The notes under the pieces were generated by a model, which did not search any database, was not told the origin of the DNA, and saw nothing but the letters and a program-made list of their open reading frames with translations. Both the position numbers and the translations under genes were made by a program. DNA of 64,000 nt from Streptomyces seoulensis (GTDB lineage Bacteria > Actinomycetota > Actinomycetes > Streptomycetales > Streptomycetaceae), in assembly GCF_004328625.1 (NCBI RefSeq), contig NZ_CP032229.1, forward strand, positions 5,332,001-5,396,000. The letters run 5' to 3'. Of this stretch, positions 33,680-43,942 are shown one piece after another. Position 1 is the stretch's first letter; every line of letters begins with the position of its first letter.

Positions 33680-33976
33680 TCAGCCCGCGTTCTGCCGGTA
33701 CCGCGCCAGCTCGGGCGCCGTCTTGGTGGCGGTGAACTCGGTGACGCGGTACTCGCACACCCCGGCGGTGACGAACGGGTCCGCCGCGACGACCGCCTCG
33801 ATCTCCGCCCGGCTGTCCGCGGCGGCCAGGATCACCCCGCCGTCGCGGGGGTTCTTGCGGCCGGAGGCGAGGAACAGCCCCTTGTCGTACTGCTCGTCCA
33901 GCCAGGCCACATGAGCGCTCAGGGCGGCGTCGACGGCGTCGAGCGGGGCGGTGTACGTCAGCTCCAGTACGAACAT
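33680..33976 (-). CDS. YciI-family protein
   Basis: A 98-residue protein with the YciI fold signatures: FVLELTYTAPLDAVDA, HVAWLDEQYDKG, SGRKNPRDGGVI. The conserved His22 and the DGG turn are kept. YciI proteins are small dimeric enzymes of mostly unknown role. ATG 33976 gives the typical length. Confidence 0.85.
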   Translation of the reverse strand: MFVLELTYTAPLDAVDAALSAHVAWLDEQYDKGLFLASGRKNPRDGGVILAAADSRAEIEAVVAADPFVTAGVCEYRVTEFTATKTAPELARYRQNAG

Positions 33977-34018
33977 GATCGCGAGCCTACCCCGGCGCTC
34001 GGTATCGTCGGGGCCACC

Positions 34019-34717
34019 ATGATCACCGCAGAGGTTCCCGCCGACTGGCCCGCCACCGAGGCGGAGGCCCGCGCCGTCCAGGACGCCCTGCGCGGCCGTG
34101 TCGTCCTCGACGAGCCCGGTCCGCCGCCCGGCACCGGCCATGTCACCGGCGTGGACGTGGCCTACGACGACGCACGCGATCTGGTCGCGGCGGCGGCCGT
34201 GGTCCTGGACGCGGCCACCCTCGCCGTCGTCGCCGAGGCGACCGCCGTGGGCCGGGTCGCCTTCCCCTACGTCCCCGGTCTGCTCGCCTTCCGTGAGCTG
34301 CCGGCCGTACGGGCGGCCCTGGACGCGCTGCCCTGCCCGCCCGGCCTGGTCGTCTGCGACGGCTACGGCCTCGCCCATCCCCGCCGCCTCGGCCTCGCCG
34401 CCCACCTCGGCGTCCTGACCGGGCTGCCCACGATCGGGGTGGCGAAGAACCCGTTCACCTTCACCCACCCCGCCCTCGCCCCGGCGCGGGGGAGCACGGC
34501 TCCGCTGCTCGCGGAGGACGAGGAGGAGGTGGGCGCGGCCCTGCGTACGCGCAGTGAGGTCAAGCCGGTCTATGTGTCGGTCGGACACAGGGTCTCGCTG
34601 GAGACCGCCGTCGCCCACACTCTCGCCCTCACCCCGAAGTACCGCCTCCCGGAGACGACGCGCAGGGCGGACGCGTTGTGCCGAAGGGCGCTGCGGGATC
34701 TCAGCCCGCCGGCTTGA
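34019..34717 (+). CDS. nfi: Endonuclease V (deoxyinosine 3'-endonuclease)
   Basis: A 232-residue enzyme with the family motifs: GVDVAYDDARD (catalytic Asp), PYVPGLLAFRELP (the conserved wedge region), VVCDGYGLAHPRRLGLA (DGxGxxHxR motif) and PTIGVAKNPF. It nicks DNA near deoxyinosine arising from adenine deamination. TATCGT at 34003-34008 is a possible -10 ending 10 nt before the ATG. The 3' end overlaps the convergent GNAT pseudogene by 17 bp. Confidence 0.92.
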   Translation: MITAEVPADWPATEAEARAVQDALRGRVVLDEPGPPPGTGHVTGVDVAYDDARDLVAAAAVVLDAATLAVVAEATAVGRVAFPYVPGLLAFRELPAVRAALDALPCPPGLVVCDGYGLAHPRRLGLAAHLGVLTGLPTIGVAKNPFTFTHPALAPARGSTAPLLAEDEEEVGAALRTRSEVKPVYVSVGHRVSLETAVAHTLALTPKYRLPETTRRADALCRRALRDLSPPA

Positions 34718-35638
34718 TCAGCGGGGCGTCGCGGGACAGCTCGCGGAACCCCAGCCCGTAGTAGAGCCCGCGTGGCTCGGGGCGCCGAGGCAGACGACCG
34801 TCGCATGGGTGGCTCCGGCCGCTCGGGCCAGGTGCATTCCGTGGAGCATCATCGCGTGGGCCAGGCCGAGGCGGCGGTGGGCGGGGTGGGTGCCCACCGG
34901 TTCGAACTCGACGGTCTGGTTCATGTGGTCGAGCCACATGATCGTGGAGGCGGCCATGGTGCCGTCGAGGGCCTCCACCAGAACGTGCAGGTCGGCCCGG
35001 TAGGCCGCCGTCCGCCGGACGCCCTCGTAGCTCTGGGCCGTGTAGGCCGAGGGGGACCAGGCATCCAGGTGGGCCCGCACTGCGGCCCGGGGCCCCGCCT
35101 CTTCGGCGGTGCGGAAGCGGAAGCCGGGCGGCAGGACGGGCTGCTCCAGATCGGTGAGGTCCCGCTGGTTGAGCTGGGTCCAGTCGCCGTCGTCGGCGAG
35201 CGCCTGGGCGTCGGGCAGGTAGCCGTGGGCCGCCCAGCGGGTCAGGCCGAACTCGTCGGCGGTCGTCGGCAGGGCGGTGCGCTCCAGGGCGGCCGCCACC
35301 GTGTCGTACCAGTCGATCACCTCGTCGACCAGCCCCGCGTGATCGGGATGGACCTGGTGGCTCAGCGAGGCGCCGGTGACATCGGTGACCGACCCGTCGT
35401 CGCGCCGGACCCGGTGGGGGAGGAAGGCCCAGGCCCACGCCGCCAGCTCGCCACCGGAGAGCCACAGTCGGCGGCGCCAGGTGGAGCCCTGGTCGGCGTG
35501 GCCCTTGCCGTACACCCAGGCCAGTTCGCCGTACGAGGCGCCCGCGCCGATCAGGTCCGGGCGGAGGGCGGTGACGCGCTGCGCCAGGCCCTGCATGAGC
35601 GGGATGTCCGAGGCTGCCAGGGGCGCGGAGTCCGTCAT
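34701..35638 (-). pseudogene. GNAT N-acetyltransferase with 3' frameshift
   Basis: The gene starts at ATG 35638 (MTDSAPLAASDIPLMQGLAQ). The C-terminal GNAT domain is recognizable (TMAASTIMWLDHMNQTVEFE, then VGTHPAHRRLGLAHAMMLHG). In the starting frame the protein ends at 34718 with an out-of-family tail after CLGAPSHA. In another frame the expected GNAT ending GLYYGLGFRELS follows directly and stops at 34701. A single-base loss near 34768-34776 explains this. It may be a real mutation or a sequencing error. The acceptor is unknown; actinobacterial relatives resemble mycothiol-synthase-like GNATs only loosely. Confidence 0.75.
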
Positions 35639-35687
35639 GGGGCGCCACTGTGCCAGGCCCGGCGGCGCCCCAGGAACCGGTTTTCGC

Positions 35688-36890
35688 TCAGACGCTCCGC
35701 TCGGCCACCACCCGGAACCCGATCCCGGCCGCGCGCAGCCGCTCCAGCAGCGCGTCGCCCATCGCGGTGGCCGGGGTGAGCTGGCCGGAGCGGCCCGGGA
35801 GGTCGTCCGTCGCCAGGGACAGGGCCGCCTCCGCGAACATCTTCGCCGTCTCCCCGTAGCCCGGGTCGCCGCCCGTGACCTCGGTGAACACGCGCCGGCC
35901 GCCGCCCTCGCCGACGAAGCGGACGCGGAACCAGCTCCGGGCGCGCTTCTCGGCGTCCGGGCCCTCGCCGGGCTGGAGCCGGCCGGAGAGCCAGGAGCGG
36001 ACGGGGGTGAGCTGGGCCGCCACCGCGAGGACGCCCACGCCCGCGAGCCCCGCCGCCGCGACCGGGAGGTGCTCGACCGCCGCGTAGTGCCGGTAGCGGA
36101 AGTCGGGGCCGTAGCGGTCCAGGGACTTGGCGGAGCGGTACACGATCTGCGGGTCGATGGTGGGCAGCGGCAGCGCCCAGGCGCCGACCTCCCCGGCGAA
36201 CCGGGGCGCGCCCGTCGGGGCGGAGACCCGGCGGTCCATCAGGCGCGGTTCGTGCCGGGCCCGGTCGCGGGCCGCCGCCCACATGCTCCCGGCCCGCGCG
36301 AACTGGTTCAGCGCCGAGGCGAGCGTGCCCCCGGAGAAGGTGGCGTTCGCCGTGACGAACCCGTCCACCCGCAGCGGCACCCCCTCGGGAAGCTGCCGCA
36401 CCGTGAAGTAGGCGCCGAGGTCGTGCGGTACGGAGTCGAAGCCGCAGGCGTGCACCAGCCGGGCCCCGGTCTCGCGGGCGCGGGCGTCGTGGCGGATGAA
36501 CATCAGGTCCACGAACTCGGGCTCGCCGGTGAGGTCGAGGTAGTCCGTGCCGCTGTCGGCGCAGGCGGCGACCAGTTCCTCGCCGTAGGTGATGTACGGG
36601 CCGACGGTCGAGGCCACCACGCGGGACTGTTCCGCGAGCGCCCGCAGGGTGGCGGGCTCGCTCACGTCGGCGCGGAGCACTCCGATGGCCGAGCCGCCGG
36701 GCAGTCGCTCGCGCAGCGCCTCCAGCCTGCCGGTGTCCCGGCCAGCGACGGCCCAGCGCAGGCCCTCGGGCGCGTGCGCGGCGAGATACTCCGCCGTCAG
36801 CGTGCCGACGAAGCCGGTGGCGCCGAACAGCACGATGTCGTAGGGGCGGTCCGTGTCGGAGGGACGGTCCGTCGATTTCAGCCTGCTCAT
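35688..36890 (-). CDS. Saccharopine-dehydrogenase-like / trans-acting enoyl-reductase-family protein
   Basis: A 400-residue oxidoreductase. The N-terminal Rossmann fold is clear (YDIVLFGATGFVGTLTAEYL), followed by DVSEPATLRALAEQSRVVAS and TYGEELVAACADSGTDYLDL, which are typical of the family. ATG 36890 has AAGGAG 8 nt upstream. Relatives include mycobacterial enoyl reductases of lipid synthesis, but the substrate is unknown here. It is transcribed away from the CaiB gene. Confidence 0.8.
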   Translation of the reverse strand: MSRLKSTDRPSDTDRPYDIVLFGATGFVGTLTAEYLAAHAPEGLRWAVAGRDTGRLEALRERLPGGSAIGVLRADVSEPATLRALAEQSRVVASTVGPYITYGEELVAACADSGTDYLDLTGEPEFVDLMFIRHDARARETGARLVHACGFDSVPHDLGAYFTVRQLPEGVPLRVDGFVTANATFSGGTLASALNQFARAGSMWAAARDRARHEPRLMDRRVSAPTGAPRFAGEVGAWALPLPTIDPQIVYRSAKSLDRYGPDFRYRHYAAVEHLPVAAAGLAGVGVLAVAAQLTPVRSWLSGRLQPGEGPDAEKRARSWFRVRFVGEGGGRRVFTEVTGGDPGYGETAKMFAEAALSLATDDLPGRSGQLTPATAMGDALLERLRAAGIGFRVVAERSV

Positions 36891-37111
36891 GACACTCCTT
36901 GCCGTGCAGCCCGCGCGACTGTCGGGGGCCGAGGCTAGCGTGAACGGTGCGGGGCCCGGCAGGCGCCCCGTGCGGTGTGCCCGGGGAATCGGGGCGCACC
37001 GGGGCACTTCGCTAAGCGCCCGCTCGTTCAGGTCTTGTGCCGGGTGCCCGGTGTTCCTAGCATCACCGGTGTTACATCGTTTGTGTCATACGCGCTTGGG
37101 GGCATGACGGC

Positions 37112-38239
37112 ATGACGACGGCAACGACGCCGGGGCAGGGCCCGCTCAGCGGGGTGCGGGTGGTCGAGCTGGCCGGGATCGGCCCCGGCCCCTTCGCCGC
37201 GATGCTCCTGGCCGACCTGGGCGCCGACGTGGTCCGGGTGGACCGCCCCGACGGCCCCGGCCTCGGCATCGACCCCGCGCGGGACGTCACCAACCGCAAC
37301 AAGCGCTCCGTCGTCGTCGACCTCAAGGCCTCCGACGGCCCCGCCCGGGTGCTCGACCTCGCCGAGCGCGCCGACGTCCTGATCGAGGGCTACCGCCCCG
37401 GTGTCGCCGAGCGCCTCGGCGTCGGCCCCGCCGACTGCCACGCCCGCAACCCCCGCCTGGTGTATGGCCGGATGACCGGCTGGGGCCAGGATGGACCGCT
37501 CGCCGACCGCGCCGGGCACGACGCCTCCTACATCGCCGTCACCGGCACCCTCGGCATGATCGGCCGCCCCGGCGAACCCCCGGCCCTGCCCGCCAACCTC
37601 CTCGGGGACTACGCGGGCGGCTCCCTCTATCTCGTCGTCGGCGTCCTCGCCGCCCTGCACCACGCCCGCGCCACCGGCACCGGCCAGGTGGTGGACGCCG
37701 CCATCGTGGACGGCACCGCCCACCTCTCCGCCATGATCCACGGCATGCTCGCCGCCGGCGCCTGGCAGGACCGCCGCGCCGCCAACCTCCTGGACGGCGG
37801 TTGCCCCTACTACGGCACCTACGAGACCGCCGACGGCGAGTACATGGCGGTCGGCGCCCTGGAACCCCGGTTCTACGCCGAGTTCCTCCGCCTCCTCGGC
37901 CTCGACGGCCTGGCCGGCGCCCACCACGACCCGGCCCGCTGGCCCGAGCTGCGCGAACGGATCGCCGCCCGCTTCAAGTCCGGTACGCGCGACGACTGGA
38001 CCGCCCGCTTCGAGGGCACCGACGCCTGCGTGGCCCCCGTACTGAGCCTGCGCGAGGCCCCACACCATCCCCACCTGGCCGCCCGCGCCACCTTCACCGA
38101 GCACGACGGGCTGGTGCAGCCCGCCCCCGCCCCGCGTTTCTCCGCCACCCCCACCCGCGTCCGCACCGGCCCCGCCCTGCCCGGCACCGGCGCCCAGGAC
38201 GTGGCCCGCGACTGGGACCTCCCCGAAGCCACCGCCTGA
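37112..38239 (+). CDS. CaiB/BaiF-family CoA-transferase (alpha-methylacyl-CoA racemase-like)
   Basis: A 375-residue protein of family III CoA transferases. [20 protein letters not shown] is the classical opening, and [17 protein letters not shown] contains the conserved Asp. Closest in pattern to alpha-methylacyl-CoA racemases, which process branched fatty acyl-CoA before beta-oxidation. It is followed by thiolase and FadB genes with short gaps (22 and 41 bp), consistent with that role and one operon. ATG 37112 is chosen because an upstream ATG hits a stop after three codons. Confidence 0.88.
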   Translation: MTTATTPGQGPLSGVRVVELAGIGPGPFAAMLLADLGADVVRVDRPDGPGLGIDPARDVTNRNKRSVVVDLKASDGPARVLDLAERADVLIEGYRPGVAERLGVGPADCHARNPRLVYGRMTGWGQDGPLADRAGHDASYIAVTGTLGMIGRPGEPPALPANLLGDYAGGSLYLVVGVLAALHHARATGTGQVVDAAIVDGTAHLSAMIHGMLAAGAWQDRRAANLLDGGCPYYGTYETADGEYMAVGALEPRFYAEFLRLLGLDGLAGAHHDPARWPELRERIAARFKSGTRDDWTARFEGTDACVAPVLSLREAPHHPHLAARATFTEHDGLVQPAPAPRFSATPTRVRTGPALPGTGAQDVARDWDLPEATA

Positions 38240-38261
38240 CACCCTCCCGAAAGGCACACCA

Positions 38262-39476
38262 GTGACCACCGAAGCGTTTGTGTACGACGCGATCCGCACC
38301 CCGCGCGGCCGAGGCAAGGCCAACGGCGGGCTGCACGGCACCAAGCCGGTCGACCTGGTCGTCGGCCTGATCCACGAGATCCGCGCCCGCTTCCCCGGTC
38401 TGGACCCGGCCGCCATCGACGACATCGTGCTCGGCGTCGTCGGCCCGGTCGGCGACCAGGGCTCCGACATCGCCCGTATCGCCGCCGTCGCCGCCGGGCT
38501 GCCGGACACCGTGGCGGGCGTACAGGAGAACCGCTTCTGCGCCTCGGGTCTGGAGGCCGTCAACACCGCCGCCGCCAAGGTCCGTTCCGGCTGGGAGGAC
38601 CTGGTGCTGGCGGGCGGTGTCGAGTCGATGTCCCGGGTGCCGATGGCCTCGGACGGCGGCGCCTGGTTCAACGACCCGATGACCAACCTCGCCACCAACT
38701 TCGTCCCGCAGGGCATCGGCGCCGACCTCATCGCGACCATCGAGGGCTTCAGCCGCCGGGACGTCGACGAGTACGCGGCCCTGTCCCAGGAGCGCGCCGC
38801 CCATGCCTGGAAGGAGGGCCGCTTCGCGCGCTCGGTCGTCCCGGTCAGGGACCGCGCGGGCCTGACCGTCCTCGACCACGACGAGCACCCCCGCCCCGGC
38901 ACCACCGCCGACTCCCTCGCGGGTCTGAAGCCGTCCTTCGCCGACATCGGCGAGCTGGGCGGGTTCGACGCGGTCGCGCTGCAGAAGTACCACTGGGTGG
39001 AGAAGATCGACCACGTCCACCACGCGGGCAACTCCTCCGGCATCGTCGACGGCGCCTCCCTGGTCGCCATCGGCTCCCGCGAGGTGGGGGAGCGGTACGG
39101 GCTCACCCCCCGCGCCCGGATCGTCTCCGCCGCCGTCTCCGGCTCCGAGCCCACCATCATGCTCACCGGCCCGGCCCCGGCCACCCGCAAGGCGCTCGCC
39201 AAGGCCGGGCTGACCATCGACGACATCGACCTGGTCGAGATCAACGAGGCGTTCGCCGCCGTCGTCCTGCGCTTCGTCAAGGACATGGGCCTGTCCCTGG
39301 ACAAGGTCAACGTCAACGGCGGCGCCATCGCGCTCGGCCACCCCCTCGGCGCCACCGGCGCGATGATCCTCGGCACCCTCGTGGACGAACTGGAGCGCCA
39401 GGACAAGCGGTACGGCCTGGCCACCCTGTGCGTCGGCGGCGGCATGGGCATCGCCACGATCATCGAACGCGTCTGA
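38262..39476 (+). CDS. fadA: Acetyl-CoA C-acyltransferase (thiolase, FadA type)
   Basis: A 404-residue thiolase. The nucleophilic Cys93 lies in [10 protein letters not shown], the His in [15 protein letters not shown], and the second Cys in [11 protein letters not shown] 38262 has GAAAGG upstream. It catalyses the last step of the beta-oxidation cycle and stands directly before the FadB gene that supplies the two preceding activities. Confidence 0.93.
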   Translation: MTTEAFVYDAIRTPRGRGKANGGLHGTKPVDLVVGLIHEIRARFPGLDPAAIDDIVLGVVGPVGDQGSDIARIAAVAAGLPDTVAGVQENRFCASGLEAVNTAAAKVRSGWEDLVLAGGVESMSRVPMASDGGAWFNDPMTNLATNFVPQGIGADLIATIEGFSRRDVDEYAALSQERAAHAWKEGRFARSVVPVRDRAGLTVLDHDEHPRPGTTADSLAGLKPSFADIGELGGFDAVALQKYHWVEKIDHVHHAGNSSGIVDGASLVAIGSREVGERYGLTPRARIVSAAVSGSEPTIMLTGPAPATRKALAKAGLTIDDIDLVEINEAFAAVVLRFVKDMGLSLDKVNVNGGAIALGHPLGATGAMILGTLVDELERQDKRYGLATLCVGGGMGIATIIERV

Positions 39477-39517
39477 ACTCCCAGCGGAAACAAGCGACTT
39501 CTACGGAGACGACTGTC

Positions 39518-41692
39518 ATGACCGAGAGCACCACCATCCGCTGGGAACAGGACGACACCGGTGTCGTCACCCTCGTCCTCGACGACCCCGGCCAGTCCGC
39601 GAACACCATGAACCAGGCGTTCCGCGAGTCCCTCGCCGTGATCACCGACCGGCTGGAGGCCGAGAAGGACTCGATCCGGGGCATCATCCTCACCTCCGCG
39701 AAGAAGACCTTCTTCGCGGGCGGCGACCTGCGCGACCTGATCCGGGTCACCCCCGACACCGCCCAGGACCTCTTCGACGGCGGCCTCGCCATCAAGCGGA
39801 ACCTGCGCCGCATCGAGACCCTCGGCGTACCCGTGGTCGCCGCCATCAACGGCGCGGCCCTCGGCGGCGGCTTCGAGATCGCCCTCGCCTGCCACCACCG
39901 GATCGCCCTCGACGCCCCCGGCTCCAAGATCGGCTGCCCCGAGGTCACCCTCGGCCTGCTCCCCGGCGGTGGCGGCGTCGCCCGTACCGTCCGGCTGCTC
40001 GGCATCACCGACGCGCTGCTGAAGGTGCTGCTCCAGGGCACCCAGTACAACCCGCGCCGCGCCCTGGACAACGGGCTCGTGCACGAGGTGGTCCGGACGC
40101 CGGAGGAACTGACCGCGCGGGCCCGCGACTTCATCGACGCCCACCCCGAGTCCCAGCAGCCCTGGGACAAGCCCGGCTACAAGATCCCCGGCGGCACCCC
40201 GGCCACCCCGAAGTTCGCCGCCAACCTGCCCGCCTTCCCGGCCTCGCTGCGCAAGCAGACAGGCGGCGCGCCCTACCCCGCGCCGCGCAACATCCTCGCC
40301 GCCGCCGTCGAGGGCGCCCAGGTCGACTTCGAGACCGCGCAGGTCATCGAGGCGCGGTACTTCGTGGAGCTGGCCGCCGGGCAGACCGCGAAGAACATGA
40401 TCCAGGCGTTCTTCTTCGACCTCCAGGCCGTCAACTCCGGCGTCAGCCGCCCGGGGGGCGTCGAGCCGCGCAAGGTCCGCAAGGTGGCCGTGCTCGGCGC
40501 GGGCATGATGGGCGCCGGGATCGCCTACTCCTGCGCCCGCGCGGGCATCGAGGTCGTCCTCAAGGACGTCTCGCTGGAGGCGGCGGCCAAGGGCAAGGGC
40601 TACTCCGAGCAGTTGTGCGCCAAGGCCGTCGCCAAGGGCCGCACCAGCCAGGAGAAGGCCGACGCCCTGCTGGCCCGGATCACCCCGGCCGCCGACGCGG
40701 CCGACCTCGCGGGCTGCGACGCGGTGATCGAGGCGGTCTTCGAGGACACCGCGCTCAAGCACAAGGTGTTCCAGGAGATCCAGTCCGTCGTCGAACCCGA
40801 CGCGCTGCTCTGCTCCAACACCTCCACGCTGCCCATCACCGCGCTGGCCGAGGGCGTCGAGCGCCAGGGCGACTTCATCGGGCTGCACTTCTTCTCGCCG
40901 GTCGACAAGATGCCGCTGGTCGAGATCATCAAGGGCGAGCGCACCGGGGACGAGGCGCTGGCCCGCGCCTTCGACCTGGTCCGGCAGATCAACAAGACGC
41001 CGATCGTGGTCAACGACTCGCGCGGCTTCTTCACCTCGCGGGTGATCGGCCACTTCATCAACGAGGGCGTCGCCATGGTCGGCGAGGGGCTGGAGCCCGC
41101 GTCGGTGGAGCAGGCGGCGGCCCAGGCGGGCTACCCGGCCAAGGTCCTCTCCCTGATGGACGAGCTGACCCTCACCCTCCCGCGCAAGATCCGCGCCGAG
41201 ACCCGCCGTGCCGTGGAGGAGGCGGGCGGCACCTGGACCCCGCACCCCGCCGACGAGGTGGTGGACCGCCTGGTCGACGAGTTCGGCCGCCCCGGCCGCA
41301 GCGGCGGCGCCGGCTTCTACGACTACGAGGACGGCAAGCGCGCCGCCCTCTGGCCGGGCCTGCGCGAGCACTTCACCAAGCCGGGGTACGAGATCCCGTT
41401 CGAGGACATGCAGGAGCGCATGCTCTTCGCCGAAGCCCTGGACACCGTACGGCTGTTGGAGGAGGGCGTCCTCACCTCCGTCGCCGACGCCAACATCGGC
41501 TCCATCCTCGGCATCGGCTTCCCCGGCTGGACCGGCGGCGTCCTCCAGTACATCAACGGCTACGAGGGCGGCCTGCCCGGCTTCGTGGCCCGTTCGCGCG
41601 AGCTGGCCGAGCGGTACGGGGAGCGGTTCACGCCTCCGGCGCTGCTGGTGGAGAAGGCGGAGAAGGGCGAGACCTTCACCGACGCGCGCTGA
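39518..41692 (+). CDS. fadB: 3-Hydroxyacyl-CoA dehydrogenase / enoyl-CoA hydratase (FadB type)
   Basis: A 724-residue multifunctional enzyme. Residues 1 to about 190 are a crotonase domain ([10 protein letters not shown] and [20 protein letters not shown] oxyanion segments). A Rossmann domain begins at about 320 ([20 protein letters not shown]), followed by the dehydrogenase signature [14 protein letters not shown] and a C-terminal helical domain. It performs the hydration and dehydrogenation steps of beta-oxidation. GGAG lies 12 nt before ATG 39518. With the thiolase it forms the beta-oxidation complex. Confidence 0.94.
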   Translation: MTESTTIRWEQDDTGVVTLVLDDPGQSANTMNQAFRESLAVITDRLEAEKDSIRGIILTSAKKTFFAGGDLRDLIRVTPDTAQDLFDGGLAIKRNLRRIETLGVPVVAAINGAALGGGFEIALACHHRIALDAPGSKIGCPEVTLGLLPGGGGVARTVRLLGITDALLKVLLQGTQYNPRRALDNGLVHEVVRTPEELTARARDFIDAHPESQQPWDKPGYKIPGGTPATPKFAANLPAFPASLRKQTGGAPYPAPRNILAAAVEGAQVDFETAQVIEARYFVELAAGQTAKNMIQAFFFDLQAVNSGVSRPGGVEPRKVRKVAVLGAGMMGAGIAYSCARAGIEVVLKDVSLEAAAKGKGYSEQLCAKAVAKGRTSQEKADALLARITPAADAADLAGCDAVIEAVFEDTALKHKVFQEIQSVVEPDALLCSNTSTLPITALAEGVERQGDFIGLHFFSPVDKMPLVEIIKGERTGDEALARAFDLVRQINKTPIVVNDSRGFFTSRVIGHFINEGVAMVGEGLEPASVEQAAAQAGYPAKVLSLMDELTLTLPRKIRAETRRAVEEAGGTWTPHPADEVVDRLVDEFGRPGRSGGAGFYDYEDGKRAALWPGLREHFTKPGYEIPFEDMQERMLFAEALDTVRLLEEGVLTSVADANIGSILGIGFPGWTGGVLQYINGYEGGLPGFVARSRELAERYGERFTPPALLVEKAEKGETFTDAR

Positions 41693-41700
41693 CGCCTTCC

Positions 41701-41749
41701 GCAAGGTGCGCCCTCCGGGGAGCCAGGCCCCCCGGAGGGCGCCCCTTGC
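41701..41749. terminator. Long hairpin between convergent genes
   Basis: GCAAGG-x-GCGCCCTCCGGGG (41701-41720) pairs with CCCCGGAGGGCGC and CCTTGC (41730-41749), with one mismatched base. It terminates the fadB operon and the convergent GlxA gene. Confidence 0.8.
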
Positions 41750-41752
41750 CGC

Positions 41753-42691
41753 TCACGCGAACGTGCGCCGGTAGGTCTGGGGGCTGACGCCGGTGGTGCG
41801 CTTGAAACGGTCGCGGAAGGTGGTGGGGGAGGCGAAGCCGACCTGATGGCCGATGCGTTCGACGGAGTGGGCCGTGGTCTCCAGCAGGTGCTGCGCCTGG
41901 CGGACGCGGGCGCGGTGCAGCCATTGCAGCGGGGTGGTGCCGGTCTGGTCGCGGAAGCGCCGGATCAGGGTGCGCGTGCTGGTCCCCGCGCGCTCCGCGA
42001 TGTCGGCGAGGGTGAGGTCGCGGGCCAGGTTCTCCCGCAGCCAGGCGAGCAGCGTCTCCCACTCGGAGCCCTGCGGGGTGGGAACGTGGTCGTGGACGAT
42101 GAACTGGGCCTGGCCGCCCTCGCGTTCCAGCGGCATCACCGACAGGCGGGCCGCGTCGGCGGCGACGGCCGAGCCGTAGTCACGGCGGATCATGTGCAGG
42201 CACAGGTCCAGGCCGGCGGCCGCGCCCGCCGAGGTGAGGAACTGCCCGTTGTCGACATAGAGGACGTCCGGGTCGACGTCGACGGCCGGGTAGGTGGCGG
42301 CCAGGAGGGCGGCCGCACGCCAGTGGGTCGTGGCGCGCAGGCCGTCCAGCAGACCGGTGGCGGCCAGGGGGAAGGTGCCCACGCAGACGGAGGCGATCCG
42401 CGTGCCGTCGGCGGCGGCCGCGCGCAGCGCGTCCCGTACGGCGGGGGAGAGCGGGGCGGTGGGTTCCGCGACACCCGGCACGATGATCGTGTCCGCGCCG
42501 TCGAGACCCGCCAGCCCCCAGGGGGCGCGTACGGCGAAGGCCCCGGCGTCGATCTCCTCGCGCTCGGCGCACACCCGGACCTGGTAGCCGGGCCGCCCGT
42601 CCGGCAGACGGGACCGGGAGAACACCTCGATCGGCGTCGACAGGTCGAACGGGATCACCCGGTCCAGGGCCAGGACGGCGACGGTGTGCAT
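41753..42691 (-). CDS. GlxA-family regulator (DJ-1/PfpI domain + AraC HTH)
   Basis: A 312-residue protein. The N-terminal DJ-1/PfpI domain starts VAVLALDRVIPFDLSTPIEV and keeps ASVCVGTFPLAATGLLDG (the nucleophile-elbow Cys). The C-terminal AraC domain has two HTHs (TLADIAERAGTSTRTLIRRF and VERIGHQVGFASPTTFRDRF). Full-length and in the normal order. It diverges from a DJ-1 protein gene. The 194-bp intergenic region includes AGTG-C-CACT around 42814, a candidate site; the promoters are not resolved. Confidence 0.9.
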   Translation of the reverse strand: MHTVAVLALDRVIPFDLSTPIEVFSRSRLPDGRPGYQVRVCAEREEIDAGAFAVRAPWGLAGLDGADTIIVPGVAEPTAPLSPAVRDALRAAAADGTRIASVCVGTFPLAATGLLDGLRATTHWRAAALLAATYPAVDVDPDVLYVDNGQFLTSAGAAAGLDLCLHMIRRDYGSAVAADAARLSVMPLEREGGQAQFIVHDHVPTPQGSEWETLLAWLRENLARDLTLADIAERAGTSTRTLIRRFRDQTGTTPLQWLHRARVRQAQHLLETTAHSVERIGHQVGFASPTTFRDRFKRTTGVSPQTYRRTFA

Positions 42692-42885
42692 GGCAAGAAC
42701 GTACCTCTCCGCAGCCTGGACGGTGTCGCTGCCTTCTCGGACAACCCATGTTCAGCGCCCTGAGGAGCCCGCCGAAAGCCTTTGGCGTTTTCCCGTCGAA
42801 CCTTGTCATTAGTGCCACTGGGCGATCACGGCGGCGACCGGTTGACTTCGGGTGTCCGAAGGAGAACGACCCGAGGGGACCCCCC

Positions 42886-43587
42886 ATGCACGCCCAGATC
42901 GTCCTGTTCGACGGCTTCGATCCGCTCGACGTCATCGCCCCCTACGAGGTGCTGTACGCCGGCGGCACGGCGTCGGACGGCGCGGTGACCGTCGAGCTGG
43001 TCTCCGCCGAGGGTCCCCGCGAGGTGGTCAGCGGCACCGGAGGGCTGACCCTGCGCGCCACCGGAGCCGTCGACCTCGAACGCGCGGACCTGCTCCTGGT
43101 ACCCGGCGCCTCCGGGCGCGTGGGCGAACCCGGCGAGGTGCCGGACGAGGAGTCGGCCGAGGAGAGGGCCGCCGGTGAACCGGAGCGGGACGAACTGAGC
43201 GCCGTACTGCTGGCCCGCACGCTGACCACCGGGCTCCCCGCGCTCCTCGGGCGCGCGATGGACGATCCGGGCATCACCGTGGCCACCGTCTGCGGCGGCT
43301 CGCTGGTCCTGGCCATGGCGGGCCTGCTGGAGGGGCGGCACGCGACCACCCACCACCTGGGCCTCGACCTGCTGGACGCCACCGGCGCCCACATGGTCCG
43401 CGCCCGCGTCGTGGACGACGGCGACCTGATCACCGGCGCCGGGGTCACCTCCGGGCTCGACCTGAGCCTGTACCTGCTGGAGCGCGAGGTGGGCCCCCGC
43501 ATCGCGCACGCCGTCGAGGAACTCTTCGCCCACGAGCGGCGCGGCACCGTCTGGCGGGCCAAGGGGCCGACCCCCGCCGCGCTCTGA
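42886..43587 (+). CDS. DJ-1/PfpI-family protein
   Basis: A 233-residue protein with the DJ-1/PfpI pattern: HAQIVLFDGFDPLDVIAPYE, LLLVPGASGR, VATVCGGSLVLAMAGLLEG with the elbow Cys, and GAGVTSGLDLSLYLLE. An acidic insert of about 35 residues (DEESAEERAAGEPERDELS) interrupts the usual fold. It lies opposite the GlxA regulator gene and may be its target. Enzymatic activity is unknown. ATG 42886 has an upstream GAGGGG 7 nt away. Confidence 0.85.
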   Translation: MHAQIVLFDGFDPLDVIAPYEVLYAGGTASDGAVTVELVSAEGPREVVSGTGGLTLRATGAVDLERADLLLVPGASGRVGEPGEVPDEESAEERAAGEPERDELSAVLLARTLTTGLPALLGRAMDDPGITVATVCGGSLVLAMAGLLEGRHATTHHLGLDLLDATGAHMVRARVVDDGDLITGAGVTSGLDLSLYLLEREVGPRIAHAVEELFAHERRGTVWRAKGPTPAAL

Positions 43588-43624
43588 GCTTCGCCCTCCC
43601 CGCACCATCAGAAGGAACATCAGC

Positions 43625-43942
43625 ATGTCCGTAGCAGGCACCTGGCATCTGTCCGTCTCCACACCCGTCGGCCGGATCAAGGCCGTGGTGGACCTCCACG
43701 AGCGGGACGGACTCCTGACCGGCGTCGCCCGGGGAGCCGGCGAGGAAGTGCCGCTCCGTGACGTCACGCTCGACGGCGACCGGCTCACCTGGAAGCAGGC
43801 CGTCACCCAGCCCCTGCGGCTGAACCTGGCGTTCGACGTCACGGTCGACGGCGACACCCTCCGGGGCACCTCGCGGGCCGGCCGCCTCCCCTCCTCGAAG
43901 GTCACCGGCGAGCGCCGTCCGGACGGGGAGCAGCCGGCATGA
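43625..43942 (+). CDS. Conserved hypothetical, small beta-rich protein
   Basis: A 105-residue protein with alternating hydrophobic strands (GTWHLSVSTPVGRIKAVVDL, then LRLNLAFDVTVDGDTLRGTS). No signal peptide or membrane segment. It resembles small uncharacterized actinobacterial proteins of lipocalin-like look. AAGGAAC lies before ATG 43625. It overlaps the next gene by 4 bp (ATGA), so the two are coupled. Confidence 0.65.
   Translation: MSVAGTWHLSVSTPVGRIKAVVDLHERDGLLTGVARGAGEEVPLRDVTLDGDRLTWKQAVTQPLRLNLAFDVTVDGDTLRGTSRAGRLPSSKVTGERRPDGEQPA

Noticed and set aside
37028..41704. 1558-codon open frame on the minus strand opposite the CaiB, thiolase and FadB genes
   Set aside because: It mirrors three well-recognised genes, its protein is low-complexity (Gly, Val, Asp, Arg) with no domain, and long antisense frames are expected from the GC bias.
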